A DNA stretch of 64,000 nucleotides from DASQPR01 sp963831705 (GCA_963831705.1 CAWHRE010000010.1:1736001-1800000); one strand, 5' to 3'; shown: positions 1 through 8,484, counted from the first letter of the stretch. The notes: a model not told the origin generated them from the letters alone. Numbers and translations: made by a program.

Positions 1-722
1 TTGAAGTGCAGATCCTCGGTCTTGCGGACGGGCGCGTGATCGCGCTCGGCGAGCGTGAGTGCTCGGTGCAGCGGCGCAATCAGAAGGTGCTCGAGGAGAC
101 GCCGAGCCCCGCGGTGGACGACGCGCTGCGGCAGCGGCTGCAGGCGGCGGCGGTCAAGGCCGGCGAAGCTGTCGGCTATCGCAATGCCGGCACGGTCGAG
201 TGCCTGCTCGACCCGACCACCGGCGACTTTTTCTTCCTGGAAATGAACACTCGCCTGCAGGTCGAGCACCCGATCACCGAGCTCGTGTACGGCGTCGACC
301 TTGTCGAAGAACAGCTCCGGGTGGCCAGTGGCGACGAGCCGAATTTCGACATCGACAACGTTGCGCCGCGCGGGCACGCGATCGAACTGCGTGTCAACGC
401 GGAGGACCCGAAGCGATTCATGCCAGGCCCCGGCGCGATTACGACGTGGGTCGAACCGACCGGCGAGGGCATCCGGGTCGACTCCGGCTACGCGGCCGGC
501 CTGACCGTGACGCCGAACTACGACTCGCTGATGGCAAAGCTGATCGCGTACGGGCCGGACCGCGCCACCGCGATCGAGCGAGCGAAGGCCGCTGCGGCGA
601 GCTTCGAGATCGTGGGCCCGAAATGCAATCTGCCGTTCTTCGGTGAGGTCCTGGAGAACCCGGAGTTCGTTGCCGGCGACTACGACACCGGTCTGATCGC
701 CCGGATGCGCGCCAAGAAATAG
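1..722 (+). CDS. Biotin carboxylase subunit of an acyl-CoA carboxylase (5' truncated)
   Basis: This is the C-terminal ~240 residues of a biotin carboxylase; the reading frame is already open at base 3, so the N-terminal part with the ATP-grasp start lies outside the window. Such enzymes carboxylate biotin on a carrier protein using ATP and bicarbonate. Visible marks are the catalytic block FLEMNTRLQVEHPITE and the C-terminal biotin carboxylase domain (GHAIELRVNAEDP, then PNYDSLMAKLI). The protein stops after RMRAKK with no linker and no biotinyl MKM motif, so the carrier domain must be a separate protein not seen here. An HMG-CoA lyase gene follows after 21 nt and a carboxyltransferase lies downstream, which suggests methylcrotonyl- or propionyl-type acyl-CoA carboxylation, but substrate is inference. 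Confidence 0.9.
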   Translation, partial: EVQILGLADGRVIALGERECSVQRRNQKVLEETPSPAVDDALRQRLQAAAVKAGEAVGYRNAGTVECLLDPTTGDFFFLEMNTRLQVEHPITELVYGVDLVEEQLRVASGDEPNFDIDNVAPRGHAIELRVNAEDPKRFMPGPGAITTWVEPTGEGIRVDSGYAAGLTVTPNYDSLMAKLIAYGPDRATAIERAKAAAASFEIVGPKCNLPFFGEVLENPEFVAGDYDTGLIARMRAKK

Positions 723-743
723 CAAGATCTAGGGGGTACGAAC

Positions 744-1661
744 GTGGCAACGTGGCCATCGAGAGTCGAGATCAGGGAAGTTGGGCCTCGGGACGGGCTG
801 CAGAACGAGGATCCCGTCCCGACCGCCGACAAGATCGAGCTGCTCGATGCGCTTTCGGAGACCGGCGTACGCCGCATCGAGGCCGTCTCGTTCGTACACC
901 CCAAGGCGATCCCGCAGATGGCCGATGCCGATGAGGTCTGGGCAGCGGCGAAGCGCAACCCGGACGTGCACTACTCGGCGCTCGTTCCGAACAGCCGTGG
1001 CGCGACCCGTGCACTCGGGGCCGGGTTCCGCGAGATCGAGGTCGTGGTGTCGGCGAGTGACACTCACAATCGCCGGAACGTGAATCGTTCGACCGACGAG
1101 TCGCTGGACGACATCGCCGCGCTGATCGAGCAGCTACACGCCGCGGACGCTACCGCCGAGGTCATCGTGGCGACGAGTTTTGGCTGCCCGTTCGAGGGCG
1201 ACATCGATCCGCGCCGGGTCGCCGCAATCGTGGAGCGAGTTCTGTCCGACGGCGCCGACCGGATCGCGTTCGGCGACACGACCGGGATGGCGACGCCGAA
1301 ACGGGTGATCGATCTGCTGGACGCCGTCCGCAGCGTGGCGCCGGATCAGCCGGTTCTGCTGCATTTCCACGACACCCGCGGCACCGGGCTGGCGAACATC
1401 GTCACCGCCCTGCAATTCGGCGTCACACAATTCGACGCGAGCGTCGGCGGCCTCGGCGGCTGCCCGTACGCGCCGGGCGCGACCGGCAACGTCGCCACCG
1501 AAGAGGTGGTGCACATGCTCCACGACATGGGTATCGACACCGGGATCGACCTCGATCGTCTGATCGATGTAGCCGCGATGGCGCAGCGCATTGTGGGCCA
1601 TGAGCTGCAGTCCGGTGTCCTGCGCGCGGGTCCTAGAACACGGACGATCTCAGCCGACTAG
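744..1661 (+). CDS. Hydroxymethylglutaryl-CoA lyase
   Basis: A 305-residue member of the HMGL-like TIM-barrel family, which cleaves HMG-CoA to acetyl-CoA and acetoacetate in the last step of leucine breakdown. The N-terminal EVGPRDGLQNE block carries the conserved Arg-Asp pair, VSFVHPKAIPQMADA follows, and GGLGGCPYAPGATGN near residue 235 contains the signature catalytic Cys loop. Metal-binding HFHDTRGTG is also present. The start is GTG at 744, preceded by a GGGGG ribosome-binding site about 7 nt upstream. It lies 21 nt behind the biotin carboxylase and is surely co-transcribed. Full length for the family. Gene symbol mvaB would fit but was left empty because orthology cannot be tested here. 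Confidence 0.93.
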   Translation: MATWPSRVEIREVGPRDGLQNEDPVPTADKIELLDALSETGVRRIEAVSFVHPKAIPQMADADEVWAAAKRNPDVHYSALVPNSRGATRALGAGFREIEVVVSASDTHNRRNVNRSTDESLDDIAALIEQLHAADATAEVIVATSFGCPFEGDIDPRRVAAIVERVLSDGADRIAFGDTTGMATPKRVIDLLDAVRSVAPDQPVLLHFHDTRGTGLANIVTALQFGVTQFDASVGGLGGCPYAPGATGNVATEEVVHMLHDMGIDTGIDLDRLIDVAAMAQRIVGHELQSGVLRAGPRTRTISAD

Positions 1662-1722
1662 TCCTTGTGGCGTGTCCAGCGGCCGGTCTGTTCGTTCTCC
1701 AATACGGTACGAGTTATTACGG

Positions 1723-1755
1723 TTAATTGCTATATAGCCGTTTTGTACCTTTGGT
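1723..1755 (+). promoter_or_regulatory. AT-rich candidate promoter or regulatory region
   Basis: An unusually AT-rich stretch holding TTAATTGCTATATAGC at 1723-1738 and TACCTTTGGT at 1746-1755, upstream of the small ORF at 1787. Close relatives of both motifs recur at 23872-23887 and 23849-23858. The role is inferred; no transcription start can be assigned. Confidence 0.35.
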
Positions 1756-1786
1756 GAATCGGCCAGACGAGGCAGGAGAAACGGAC

Positions 1787-2221
1787 ATGTCCCAGGCCCG
1801 AGTCGAACGCGAAGTGCGTTCGTCGTCGCGGCTTGCCGACGTGACCCGGATCGCCCTCCGAGTTGCGATCGTGGCCGATTCGGCGAGCACCCCGCTCGTG
1901 CCGTCCGTGCTCAGGCTCGTCGGCAACGTGGGATCCAACGTGCTGTCGCAGGTCTTGGCACCGACCAATGCCGTGCTGAGCCACATCGGCACGGACCGCA
2001 CCGCCCATGCGGGTACCAGCCATACGGGCGGAGCACAGCTCAACACGGACGCCAACCAGGCGGCCGACCAGCCCGCGACGCAGGTGGCGAAACGGACGGG
2101 CAGCGTGACCGAGCGACCGCACGGAGCCGTACTCGGCGACGAGGACGGCGTCGGGACGCACGATCCGATCGGGACGGTCGCAGATCTCGTCGCACCGCTG
2201 CATCTCGACCGAATCCTCTAA
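1787..2221 (+). CDS. Hypothetical protein beside the chaplin-like gene
   Basis: A 144-residue protein I do not recognise. The ATG at 1787 has a clear AGGAGA ribosome-binding site 7-8 nt upstream, which is the best reason to call it a gene. The N-terminal half is charged and then rich in V, L and S (about residues 20-60). The second half is Gln, Asn, Thr and His rich. No confident signal peptide or domain is visible. Just after its stop another frame stays open to 2484 with a Pro-rich linker, so the real protein may be longer if there is a single-base error near 2215. It sits between leucine-type catabolic genes and the chaplin-like ORF, with an AT-rich upstream region of its own. Confidence 0.5.
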   Translation: MSQARVEREVRSSSRLADVTRIALRVAIVADSASTPLVPSVLRLVGNVGSNVLSQVLAPTNAVLSHIGTDRTAHAGTSHTGGAQLNTDANQAADQPATQVAKRTGSVTERPHGAVLGDEDGVGTHDPIGTVADLVAPLHLDRIL

Positions 2222-2262
2222 GCCGGACGTACCCGACGGGTTCGGACCGGCACGACACTCCG

Positions 2263-2484
2263 GTGAGTCCCGAACCGACGCCAGTGCCTCTGCCTGCACT
2301 TCCGGCGCCATCACCGGGTGGGATCTCGACAACGGCGTCGGGATCATATGGCGGCGACGGTGGCGTGGCCATCGTGTCCGACCCGGTACGTGACGATGCG
2401 CTCGCAGTGCGGCGCGTCGCGATCTCGGCCGGCTTTGCGGTCCGACGTCTGCTCGTTGAGAACCCAACCGTCTCACCCGACTAG
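2263..2484 (+). CDS. Pro-rich ORF, possible continuation of the preceding gene
   Basis: A 73-codon frame starting at a GTG, with a PTPVPLPALPAPSP linker followed by a Gly/Ser stretch and a short hydrophobic C-terminal half. It has no ribosome-binding site and the frame is open upstream back to about 2215, where the neighbouring ORF at 1787-2221 ends. This fits one protein of about 230 residues split by a single-base indel. The alternative is a non-coding open frame, which is common at this GC content. No function can be assigned. Confidence 0.3.
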   Translation: MSPEPTPVPLPALPAPSPGGISTTASGSYGGDGGVAIVSDPVRDDALAVRRVAISAGFAVRRLLVENPTVSPD

Positions 2485-2513
2485 TCGCATCCGCCTATCA
2501 GGCAATCCGTCCT

Positions 2514-2993
2514 GTGGAAATTCCGCGGACGCGTGGACGACCTTGGTCGGGATGCCCACCGGCACCTCACAACACCATCGCTCGGACCAATCGCGCGCAG
2601 TCGCTGCGCACGACGATGCCGTGCGCCGGCCTGCAGCTGAACTCGGCGATCCAGGCTCCGATCGACGTCTGTGGCAACGCGGTCGGCGCAATCGGTAGCG
2701 CGTGGGCGGAGTGCGTCGGCGGCTCGGTCGCTTCGGTCGGCGGCGGCGGCGGCAACACCTACACGGCCGCGAAGGCGAACCACGCCGCGAAGGCCAACCA
2801 CAAGAAGGCCAACACGGAGTCGGCGCACGTCACCGAAGCCACCACGCTGACCTCGGTCGGCAACAGCGGCATCGGCTCGGGCGTCCAGCTCAACAGCGTT
2901 ATCCAGGCACCGGTTGAGGTCAGTGGCAACGCGATCGGCATCATCGGCGCCGCCACGGCACACAGCATGGGTGGCGCTTGGGCGTCCTGCTGA
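2514..2993 (+). CDS. Chaplin-like repeat protein, N-terminus uncertain
   Basis: Two copies of a chaplin-like unit are visible: NSAIQAPIDVCGNAVGAIGS ending in AEC, and NSVIQAPVEVSGNAIGIIGA ending at the C-terminal Cys. Chaplins are small secreted amphipathic proteins that assemble on aerial hyphae or spores, usually with two Cys per unit. Unit 1 keeps both Cys; unit 2 has Ser for the first Cys. The units are joined by a Gly-rich then Lys/Ala/Asn-rich linker. No signal peptide is visible at the GTG used here (2514) or at an internal ATG (2616), so the 5' end may be wrong or broken by a frameshift. A strong terminator hairpin follows at 3036. Family placement is by motif likeness only. Confidence 0.55.
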   Translation: MEIPRTRGRPWSGCPPAPHNTIARTNRAQSLRTTMPCAGLQLNSAIQAPIDVCGNAVGAIGSAWAECVGGSVASVGGGGGNTYTAAKANHAAKANHKKANTESAHVTEATTLTSVGNSGIGSGVQLNSVIQAPVEVSGNAIGIIGAATAHSMGGAWASC

Positions 2994-3035
2994 CGTCGGT
3001 GGACAACCAGTCCACGGTCAGCTGACGAACACAAC

Positions 3036-3067
3036 GAAGGCCGGCATCCCGTTGGGTGCCGGCCTTC
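3036..3067 (+). terminator. Hairpin terminator after the chaplin-like gene
   Basis: An 11-bp perfect stem, GAAGGCCGGCA (3036-3046) with TGCCGGCCTTC (3057-3067), and a 10-nt loop. No U-tract follows. It separates the chaplin-like gene from the carboxyltransferase gene. Confidence 0.75.
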
Positions 3068-3156
3068 GGCATGTGCCATCGATTCCGCAACTTCAGTGAA
3101 GTTGCGTTGATCTTGAGGTGTAGCGCGCGGGGATTGCGGGGAGATTCTGGTAGCCT

Positions 3157-3166
3157 AACGATCGTT
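3157..3166. promoter_or_regulatory. Palindrome AACGATCGTT, candidate TetR-type operator
   Basis: A perfect 10-nt palindrome about 25 nt upstream of the carboxyltransferase start, in the only gap where a promoter for this gene could lie. Short symmetric sites of this kind are usual for TetR-family regulators of acyl-CoA catabolism. The regulator is not in the window near the site, so this is inference. Confidence 0.4.
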
Positions 3167-3190
3167 CAGGTCAAACTTTGGGGAGATGTG

Positions 3191-4720
3191 GTGGCACTCG
3201 ACAGCGAAGCGCTGGAGCAGCTGAACAAGCGGGTCCAGGACGGCGGCGCACCGCGCTACCACGAGGCTAACGCCGCCAGGGGCAAGATGTTCGCGCGTGA
3301 CCGAATCACGATGCTTGTCGACGATGGTTCGTTCGTCGAGGACGGACGGTACGCGAACGTGCTGGCCGACGGTCTGCCCGCCGACGGTGTCATCACGGGG
3401 CGGGCCGCGATCGACGGCCGTACGGTCTGCCTGATGGCGAACGATTCCACGGTCAAGGCCGGATCCTGGGGTGCCCGTACGGTCGAGAAGATCATTCGGA
3501 TCATCGAGCGCGCGTACGCCGACGGGGTCCCGATGGTGTATCTCGTCGATTCGGCCGGTGCACGGATCACCGATCAAGTCGATCTTTTCCCCGGTCGCCG
3601 TGGTGCCGGAAACATCTTCTACAACCAGGTCAAAGCTTCCGGCAGCATCCCGCAGGTCTGCGCACTGTTCGGACCGTCGGCGGCCGGCGGCGCGTACATC
3701 CCGGCGTTCTGCGACGTCGTCGCGATGGTAGACGGCAACGCCTCGATGTATCTCGGCAGCGACCGCATGGTCGAGATGGTGACCGGCGAGAAGACCACGC
3801 TGGAAGCGATGGGCGGGGCGAAGGTGCACTGCACCGAGTCCGGCGTCGGTCACTTCCTGTGCAAGGACGAGGCCGAGGCGATCGAGTCGGTACGCCGCTA
3901 TCTGTCGTACCTCCCGTCGAATTACACCGGGACGCCACCGGTGAGCGCGTCGGTCGCCTCGACCGACGCGGACCTCGCGGCGATGGTGCCGGCCAGCGAA
4001 CGTCAGGCGTTCGACATGCGTCGCTATGTGAAGGGCCTGGTCGACGCGGATTCGTTCTTCGAGATCCAGGCGCTGTGGGCTCGTGAGTTGACGATTGGCT
4101 TCGCCCGGCTGAACGGCGAGGTAATCGGCGTTGTCGCGAACAACTCGATGCACAAGGGCGGCGTGCTGTTCGTCGACTCGGCCGACAAGGCGACCCGATT
4201 CGTGCAGCTCTGCGACGCGTTCAACGTGCCGTTGCTGTTCCTTTGTGACGTGCCCGGATTCATGGTCGGTACGGCCGTCGAAAAGCAGGGCATCATCCGG
4301 CACGGCGCGAAGATGGTGACCGCGATCAGCGAGGCCACGGTGCCGAAGATCTGTGTCGTGGTGCGCAAGGCCTACGGCGCCGGCCTGTACGCGATGGCCG
4401 GACCCGGCTTCGCGCCGGAGGCGACGATCGCGTTGCCGACCGCGAAGATCGCGGTGATGGGTGCCGAGGCCGCGGTGAACGCGGTCTACGCGAACAAGAT
4501 CGCCGCGATCGCGGACGACGCCGAGCGGGCCGCGTTCGTGGCGGCTAAGCGAGCCGAATACGAGCAGGACATCGACATCGTGCGGCTCGGCAGCGAACTC
4601 GTGGTCGACGCGATCATCGAGCCAGAACAGTTGCGGGACGAACTGATCGCCCGCTATGCGGCCTCGGCCGGCAAGGACCGATTCTTCTCGCGGCGCCGCC
4701 ACGGCGTCACGCCCGTCTAA
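3191..4720 (+). CDS. Acyl-CoA carboxylase carboxyltransferase (beta) subunit
   Basis: A 509-residue biotin-dependent carboxyltransferase of the crotonase fold, which moves CO2 from carboxybiotin to an acyl-CoA. The N-terminal half (ARDRITMLVDDGSFVE, then the oxyanion loop GPSAAGGAYIPAF) and the C-terminal half (FLCDVPGFMVG, KAYGAGLYAMAGPGF) are both present, as in methylcrotonyl- and propionyl-CoA carboxylase beta chains. GTG 3191 is chosen because GGGGAG lies 6-7 nt upstream; an adjacent GTG at 3188 is less well spaced. It is followed by an acyl-CoA dehydrogenase after 14 nt. With HMG-CoA lyase nearby, methylcrotonyl-CoA (leucine pathway) is the likeliest substrate, though other short acyl-CoAs are possible. 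Confidence 0.9.
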   Translation: MALDSEALEQLNKRVQDGGAPRYHEANAARGKMFARDRITMLVDDGSFVEDGRYANVLADGLPADGVITGRAAIDGRTVCLMANDSTVKAGSWGARTVEKIIRIIERAYADGVPMVYLVDSAGARITDQVDLFPGRRGAGNIFYNQVKASGSIPQVCALFGPSAAGGAYIPAFCDVVAMVDGNASMYLGSDRMVEMVTGEKTTLEAMGGAKVHCTESGVGHFLCKDEAEAIESVRRYLSYLPSNYTGTPPVSASVASTDADLAAMVPASERQAFDMRRYVKGLVDADSFFEIQALWARELTIGFARLNGEVIGVVANNSMHKGGVLFVDSADKATRFVQLCDAFNVPLLFLCDVPGFMVGTAVEKQGIIRHGAKMVTAISEATVPKICVVVRKAYGAGLYAMAGPGFAPEATIALPTAKIAVMGAEAAVNAVYANKIAAIADDAERAAFVAAKRAEYEQDIDIVRLGSELVVDAIIEPEQLRDELIARYAASAGKDRFFSRRRHGVTPV

Positions 4721-4734
4721 GTACTGGAGTAGGA

Positions 4735-5892
4735 ATGCCTGACTTCGCACTCAACGAAGAGCACGAAGCGCTGCGGGCGAGCGTGCGCGAGTTCGCCACG
4801 AACGCAGTCGCACCGGTGATCGGCAAGTTCTACGAGGACCACGCGTTCCCGTACGAGCTGGTCCGGCAGATGGGCAAGATGGGCCTGTTCGGGCTGCCGT
4901 TCCCGGAGTCGGTCGGCGGCATGGGCGGTGACTACTTCACGCTGTGCCTCGCGCTTGAGGAGCTGGCGCGGGTTGACTCCAGCATCGCGATCACGCTGGA
5001 AGCGGCGATCTCGCTCGGCGCCATGCCGATCTACCGCTTCGGCACCGACGCGCAAAAGGCGCAGTGGCTGCCCAGACTCGTTTCCGGCGAGGCACTCGGC
5101 GCGTTCGGCCTGACCGAGCCGGGCTTCGGATCGGACGCCGGCGGCACGGCGACACGCGCGGTGCTCGACGAATCCACCGGTGAGTGGGTCATCAACGGAT
5201 CAAAAGCCTTTATTACAAATAGTGGTACGGACATCACCGCACTCGTCACGGTCACGGCGGTCACCGGTACGAATCCGGACGGCTCCAAGGAGATATCGGC
5301 GATCATCGTTCCGTCCGGTACACCCGGGTTCACGGTAGCGCCCGGCTACTCCAAGGTCGGGTGGTGTGCCTCGGATACGCACGAGCTGCACTTCGACGAC
5401 TGCCGAGTGCCGCAGGACAACCTTCTCGGCCAGCGGGGACGCGGGTTCGCGCAGTTCCTCGCGACGCTCGACGAAGGTCGGGTGGCAATCGCCGCACTGT
5501 CGGTCGGTCTCGCGCAGGGCTGCGTCGATGAATCCGTCAAGTACGCCCACGAGCGTCACGCCTTCGGCCAGCCGATCGGCAACTTCCAGGCGATCCAATT
5601 CAAGATTGCCGACATGGAGATGCGGGCGCACACCGCTCGCCTCGGCTACTACGACGCGGCCGCTCGACTGGTAGCCGGTCAGGACTTCAAGCGCCAGGCC
5701 GCGATCGCGAAGCTGTACTCCAGCGAAAGCGCGGTCACGAACGCTCGCGAGGCCACGCAGGTGCACGGCGGGTACGGGTTCATGAACGAGACGCCGGTCG
5801 CGCGGATGTGGCGAGACGCCAAGGTGCTGGAGATCGGCGAGGGTACGTCCGAGATCCAGCGCATGATCATTGCCCGGGATCTCGGCTTGTAA
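4735..5892 (+). CDS. Acyl-CoA dehydrogenase, short/branched-chain type
   Basis: A 385-residue FAD flavoprotein that oxidises acyl-CoA to enoyl-CoA. It shows LTEPGFGSDAGG and the FAD-contact YAHERHAFGQPIG. The C-terminal block is LEIGEGTSEIQRMIIAR. The Glu in EGTSEIQ is at the usual catalytic-base position of short- and medium-chain enzymes; isovaleryl-CoA dehydrogenase normally has a different residue there and uses another Glu. So the context points to leucine, but the active site looks like the SCAD/MCAD group, and the true substrate is uncertain. AGTAGG lies just before the ATG. Co-transcribed with the carboxyltransferase. Confidence 0.9.
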   Translation: MPDFALNEEHEALRASVREFATNAVAPVIGKFYEDHAFPYELVRQMGKMGLFGLPFPESVGGMGGDYFTLCLALEELARVDSSIAITLEAAISLGAMPIYRFGTDAQKAQWLPRLVSGEALGAFGLTEPGFGSDAGGTATRAVLDESTGEWVINGSKAFITNSGTDITALVTVTAVTGTNPDGSKEISAIIVPSGTPGFTVAPGYSKVGWCASDTHELHFDDCRVPQDNLLGQRGRGFAQFLATLDEGRVAIAALSVGLAQGCVDESVKYAHERHAFGQPIGNFQAIQFKIADMEMRAHTARLGYYDAAARLVAGQDFKRQAAIAKLYSSESAVTNAREATQVHGGYGFMNETPVARMWRDAKVLEIGEGTSEIQRMIIARDLGL

Positions 5893-5900
5893 GAGCGGGT

Positions 5901-5930
5901 TTGGCAACGGCGGTCATCAATGCGTACGTT
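5901..5930 (+). promoter_or_regulatory. Promoter of a leaderless transcript
   Basis: TTGGCA at 5901-5906 and TACGTT at 5925-5930 are separated by 18 nt. The GTG start of the next gene begins 6 nt after the -10, where transcription would start, so the mRNA is probably leaderless. Confidence 0.6.
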
Positions 5931-5936
5931 GAGGCT

Positions 5937-8321
5937 GTGGCTATCCCGCCCGAGCCCTCCGACTTCGGCCATCTGCTCCGCCGAGCCCGTCAGATCCGCT
6001 CCTTGACCCAGGCCGAGGTGGCCACGCGTACCGGCATCGGGATCCGGACGATTCGGGATTTGGAACGCGGTCGGGCGAAACCGCACCGGGCCACGGTCGA
6101 TCTGCTGATCTCGGCATTGGGTGCCATTGGCGCCGAACGCGACGCGTTGCTGGCCGCGTCCGGTCGAGGGGCCGGCGTGGTGATTCACCTTCCGCCACTC
6201 CCGGCTCTGATCGGCCGCGATGCCGAGATCTTCGCGCTCAGCTCGGCCGTGACGAGATCGCCGCTGATCACGCTCGTCGGTGTGGCCGGCGTCGGCAAGA
6301 CCAGCATCGCCATCGCGGTCGCGTACGCGGTCATCGAGGAATTTCCCGGTGGCACGTCGGCGATCGCGATCAGCGAGGTATCCACCGAAGCCGACATCAT
6401 GTCCGCCGTCGCTGCGGTCTTCGACGTGGCAAGGGCCGATGAGGTCGCTCGCCGGTTGTCCGGTCGGCGCGCGTTCCTCGTGGTGGACGGCGTGGAACGT
6501 GCTCATCCTGCGGTCGCCGCGGCGATCGCGACGCTGGCATCGATCGCGCCGTCCCTGCACGTCCTCACGACCAGTCGACATCCGATCGGCGTCACCGACG
6601 AGGTGGTCTGGCCGATCGCGCCGCTGGACATACCGCTGGAGGGAACCGTCGACTTCGACGCGTACCCGGCGGTGGTGCTGTTCAAGACGCGCCTGAACGC
6701 GGTCCGGCGCGCGCCGATCCCGGCCGAGGACGAGGCAATCGTCGGCCGCCTGGTACGACGCCTCGGCGGACTTCCGTTGGCACTGGAACTCGCGGCGGCC
6801 CGGGGACGGATCTTGGAGATGTCCGAGATTCTTCAGCGGTACGGCGACCGCGTGCTCGATCTCGGTGCGGCGCCCGGCAGTGCGGAGTTGCCGACGACGT
6901 TGCGCGATGCGGTCGGCGAGAGCTATCGCCTTCTCGACGACACCGGACAACGCGGCCTCCGCAGGCTCACCAGCTTCCGCCACCGCTGGTCGCTGGAGAT
7001 GGCGGAGCCGCTGCTGGCCGACATCGTGGCGGATCCGGTCGCAATCCTGGAGCGCCTCGTCGATCTCGGCCTGGTGCAGATCCTCAGTACGTCGTCGATG
7101 CGGTTCCGTCTGCTTGACGTGGTCCGCGAGTTCGCGATCGAGGCCCGTACCGCCGCCGGTGAGGCCGAGGACTCGGCCCGTACGCACGCCCGCATCATCG
7201 CCGGCCGCGTCCTGCGGATCTCGCCGGATCTCGTGGGATCGGGATTCCTGACCGTCGTCTACCTGCTTGACGACATCGCAAGCGACATCCGGGCTGCTCT
7301 TCAGTACGCATCGGTGCACGATCCGCGTACCGCGCTCACTCTTGCCGCCGCGCTTCCCCGCTGGTGGCGCTATCGAGGACGCGATCGTGAAGGGCGCGAG
7401 ATTTTGCGTCGACTGCTCGCGTGGGCGATCGGCGCAACGAGCGAAGAGATCGATCCGGCGACCGTGGCATGGGCGCAGATCGGCGCCACGCTTCTGGCTC
7501 TGGAACATCGTGAGGGCGAAGCCGAACTCGCCGGTACGCGCCGGGCGTTGGCGACGTTCGCCGAGTTGAACGATGTCAGCGGCCAGCTCGCCGCGCATAC
7601 CCAACTGGTCGCGCTCTATCACTCCGACGGCGCGTACGACCTGGCCCGCGAGCACGGCGAGGCGTCGTTCGCGCTCGCCACGGCCGCGAACCGGCAACGC
7701 GACATCCTGGTCGCATCGACGAACCTGACCTGGCACGACATCCGTACCGGCGACCTGGCCAGGGCACGCACCCGGCTGACCGCCCTGCGTACGTTGGCCG
7801 GCGAGCTGGGCGAGAGTCGCCTGGCATCGCTGGCGCTCGCGAACCTCGCCGAGGTTGAGCGACTGGACCGGCGATTTGCCGAAGCGATCACGATCGGACA
7901 GCGAGCCGCGATCGTGCTCGAACAGCAGGGTGATCCACGTCATCGGCAGAGCGTGCAGGGGACGGTGGCGATGGCGATGGCGGAGTCGGGACGACCGAAT
8001 GATGCCCGTGAACTGCTGAAATCCATGAGATCGACGTCGGACGACGGTACGCCAGACGGCACGGTCGCGATGATCGAGGCTTACGTCGCGCTCGCTTCCG
8101 GTGGCCGGTCCGCCGCGGCCGGTCGATTCGCCGCCGCCCGCGAGACGCTGGTCGGTCGCGCCGACGTACGCGACATGGTGGAGGCGATGGTCGGGTACGC
8201 GGCGACGGTCGCCGACGAGACCGAAGCGCGAAACGCTCGTGCCGATCTGGAAGCGGTATGTGCCACGAGTGCGGTGACGCTGTTACCAAAGGATCGGGCC
8301 CTGCTCGCGGCCCGAAGCTAG
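5937..8321 (+). CDS. XRE HTH - NB-ARC/AAA ATPase - TPR regulator (STAND type)
   Basis: A ~794-residue signalling ATPase. Residues ~1-75 form an XRE helix-turn-helix (LTQAEVATRTGIGIRTIRDL). A P-loop follows (GVAGVGKTSIA), then a Walker B-like FLVVDGVE and the NB-ARC GLPLALELAAARG motif. The last ~400 residues are Ala-rich helical repeats of TPR type (LALANLAEVERLDRRFAEA). Such AfsR/LuxR-like STAND proteins usually switch transcription in response to an unknown ligand. Start choice: GTG 5937 lies 6 nt after a good -10 box, and the HTH begins soon after; longer in-frame starts would overlap the dehydrogenase gene. No clear target operon is adjacent. Confidence 0.85.
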   Translation: MAIPPEPSDFGHLLRRARQIRSLTQAEVATRTGIGIRTIRDLERGRAKPHRATVDLLISALGAIGAERDALLAASGRGAGVVIHLPPLPALIGRDAEIFALSSAVTRSPLITLVGVAGVGKTSIAIAVAYAVIEEFPGGTSAIAISEVSTEADIMSAVAAVFDVARADEVARRLSGRRAFLVVDGVERAHPAVAAAIATLASIAPSLHVLTTSRHPIGVTDEVVWPIAPLDIPLEGTVDFDAYPAVVLFKTRLNAVRRAPIPAEDEAIVGRLVRRLGGLPLALELAAARGRILEMSEILQRYGDRVLDLGAAPGSAELPTTLRDAVGESYRLLDDTGQRGLRRLTSFRHRWSLEMAEPLLADIVADPVAILERLVDLGLVQILSTSSMRFRLLDVVREFAIEARTAAGEAEDSARTHARIIAGRVLRISPDLVGSGFLTVVYLLDDIASDIRAALQYASVHDPRTALTLAAALPRWWRYRGRDREGREILRRLLAWAIGATSEEIDPATVAWAQIGATLLALEHREGEAELAGTRRALATFAELNDVSGQLAAHTQLVALYHSDGAYDLAREHGEASFALATAANRQRDILVASTNLTWHDIRTGDLARARTRLTALRTLAGELGESRLASLALANLAEVERLDRRFAEAITIGQRAAIVLEQQGDPRHRQSVQGTVAMAMAESGRPNDARELLKSMRSTSDDGTPDGTVAMIEAYVALASGGRSAAAGRFAAARETLVGRADVRDMVEAMVGYAATVADETEARNARADLEAVCATSAVTLLPKDRALLAARS

Positions 8322-8334
8322 CTAGGCGCACCGA

Positions 8335-8397
8335 GCCGGGAGTCAAAGCGCAATGAGCCCCGAGCCAAAGCAACGAGCCCGGAGCTAAGGGCGCAAC
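8335..8397. repeat. Three degenerate ~20-27 nt tandem repeats
   Basis: Three imperfect units of the form GAGCC(C/G)GGAG-(N)-AA-GCGCAA follow directly after the STAND regulator stop codon and before its terminator hairpin. They are not coding in any convincing frame. Confidence 0.45.
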
Positions 8398-8401
8398 AAA
8401 A

Positions 8402-8433
8402 GGCCCGGGATGAGAAATGCCTCTTCCCGGGCC
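8402..8433. terminator. Hairpin terminator between convergent genes
   Basis: A 9-bp stem GGCCCGGGA (8402-8410) with TCCCGGGCC (8425-8433). It lies between the + strand regulator and the - strand marR gene and could serve both. Confidence 0.7.
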
Positions 8434-8449
8434 GTGATGTCCCCTAGCG

Positions 8450-8484
8450 GGAGACCGACCGCCCCGCATCGGTCAGTGGTCTCC
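8450..8484. repeat. Second inverted repeat, possible back-up terminator
   Basis: GGAGACC-GACC (8450-8460) pairs with GGTC (8471-8474) and GGTCTCC (8478-8484), with a 3-nt bulge. It sits on the marR side of the preceding hairpin. Confidence 0.45.

Noticed and set aside
2318..2698. Open frame with SGNPSCGNS resembling a chaplin unit
   Set aside because: Only a few residues match and the remainder is non-coding in style; noted as possible trace of a frame error only.
3155..4750. Long open frame (531 codons) on the - strand over the carboxyltransferase gene
   Set aside because: Composition is that of an antisense shadow of a high-GC gene; the + strand protein has clear family motifs.
5679..7943. 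Open frame of 754 codons on the - strand over the STAND regulator
   Set aside because: Arg/Asp/Gly-rich shadow with no domain; caused by codon bias of the + strand gene.
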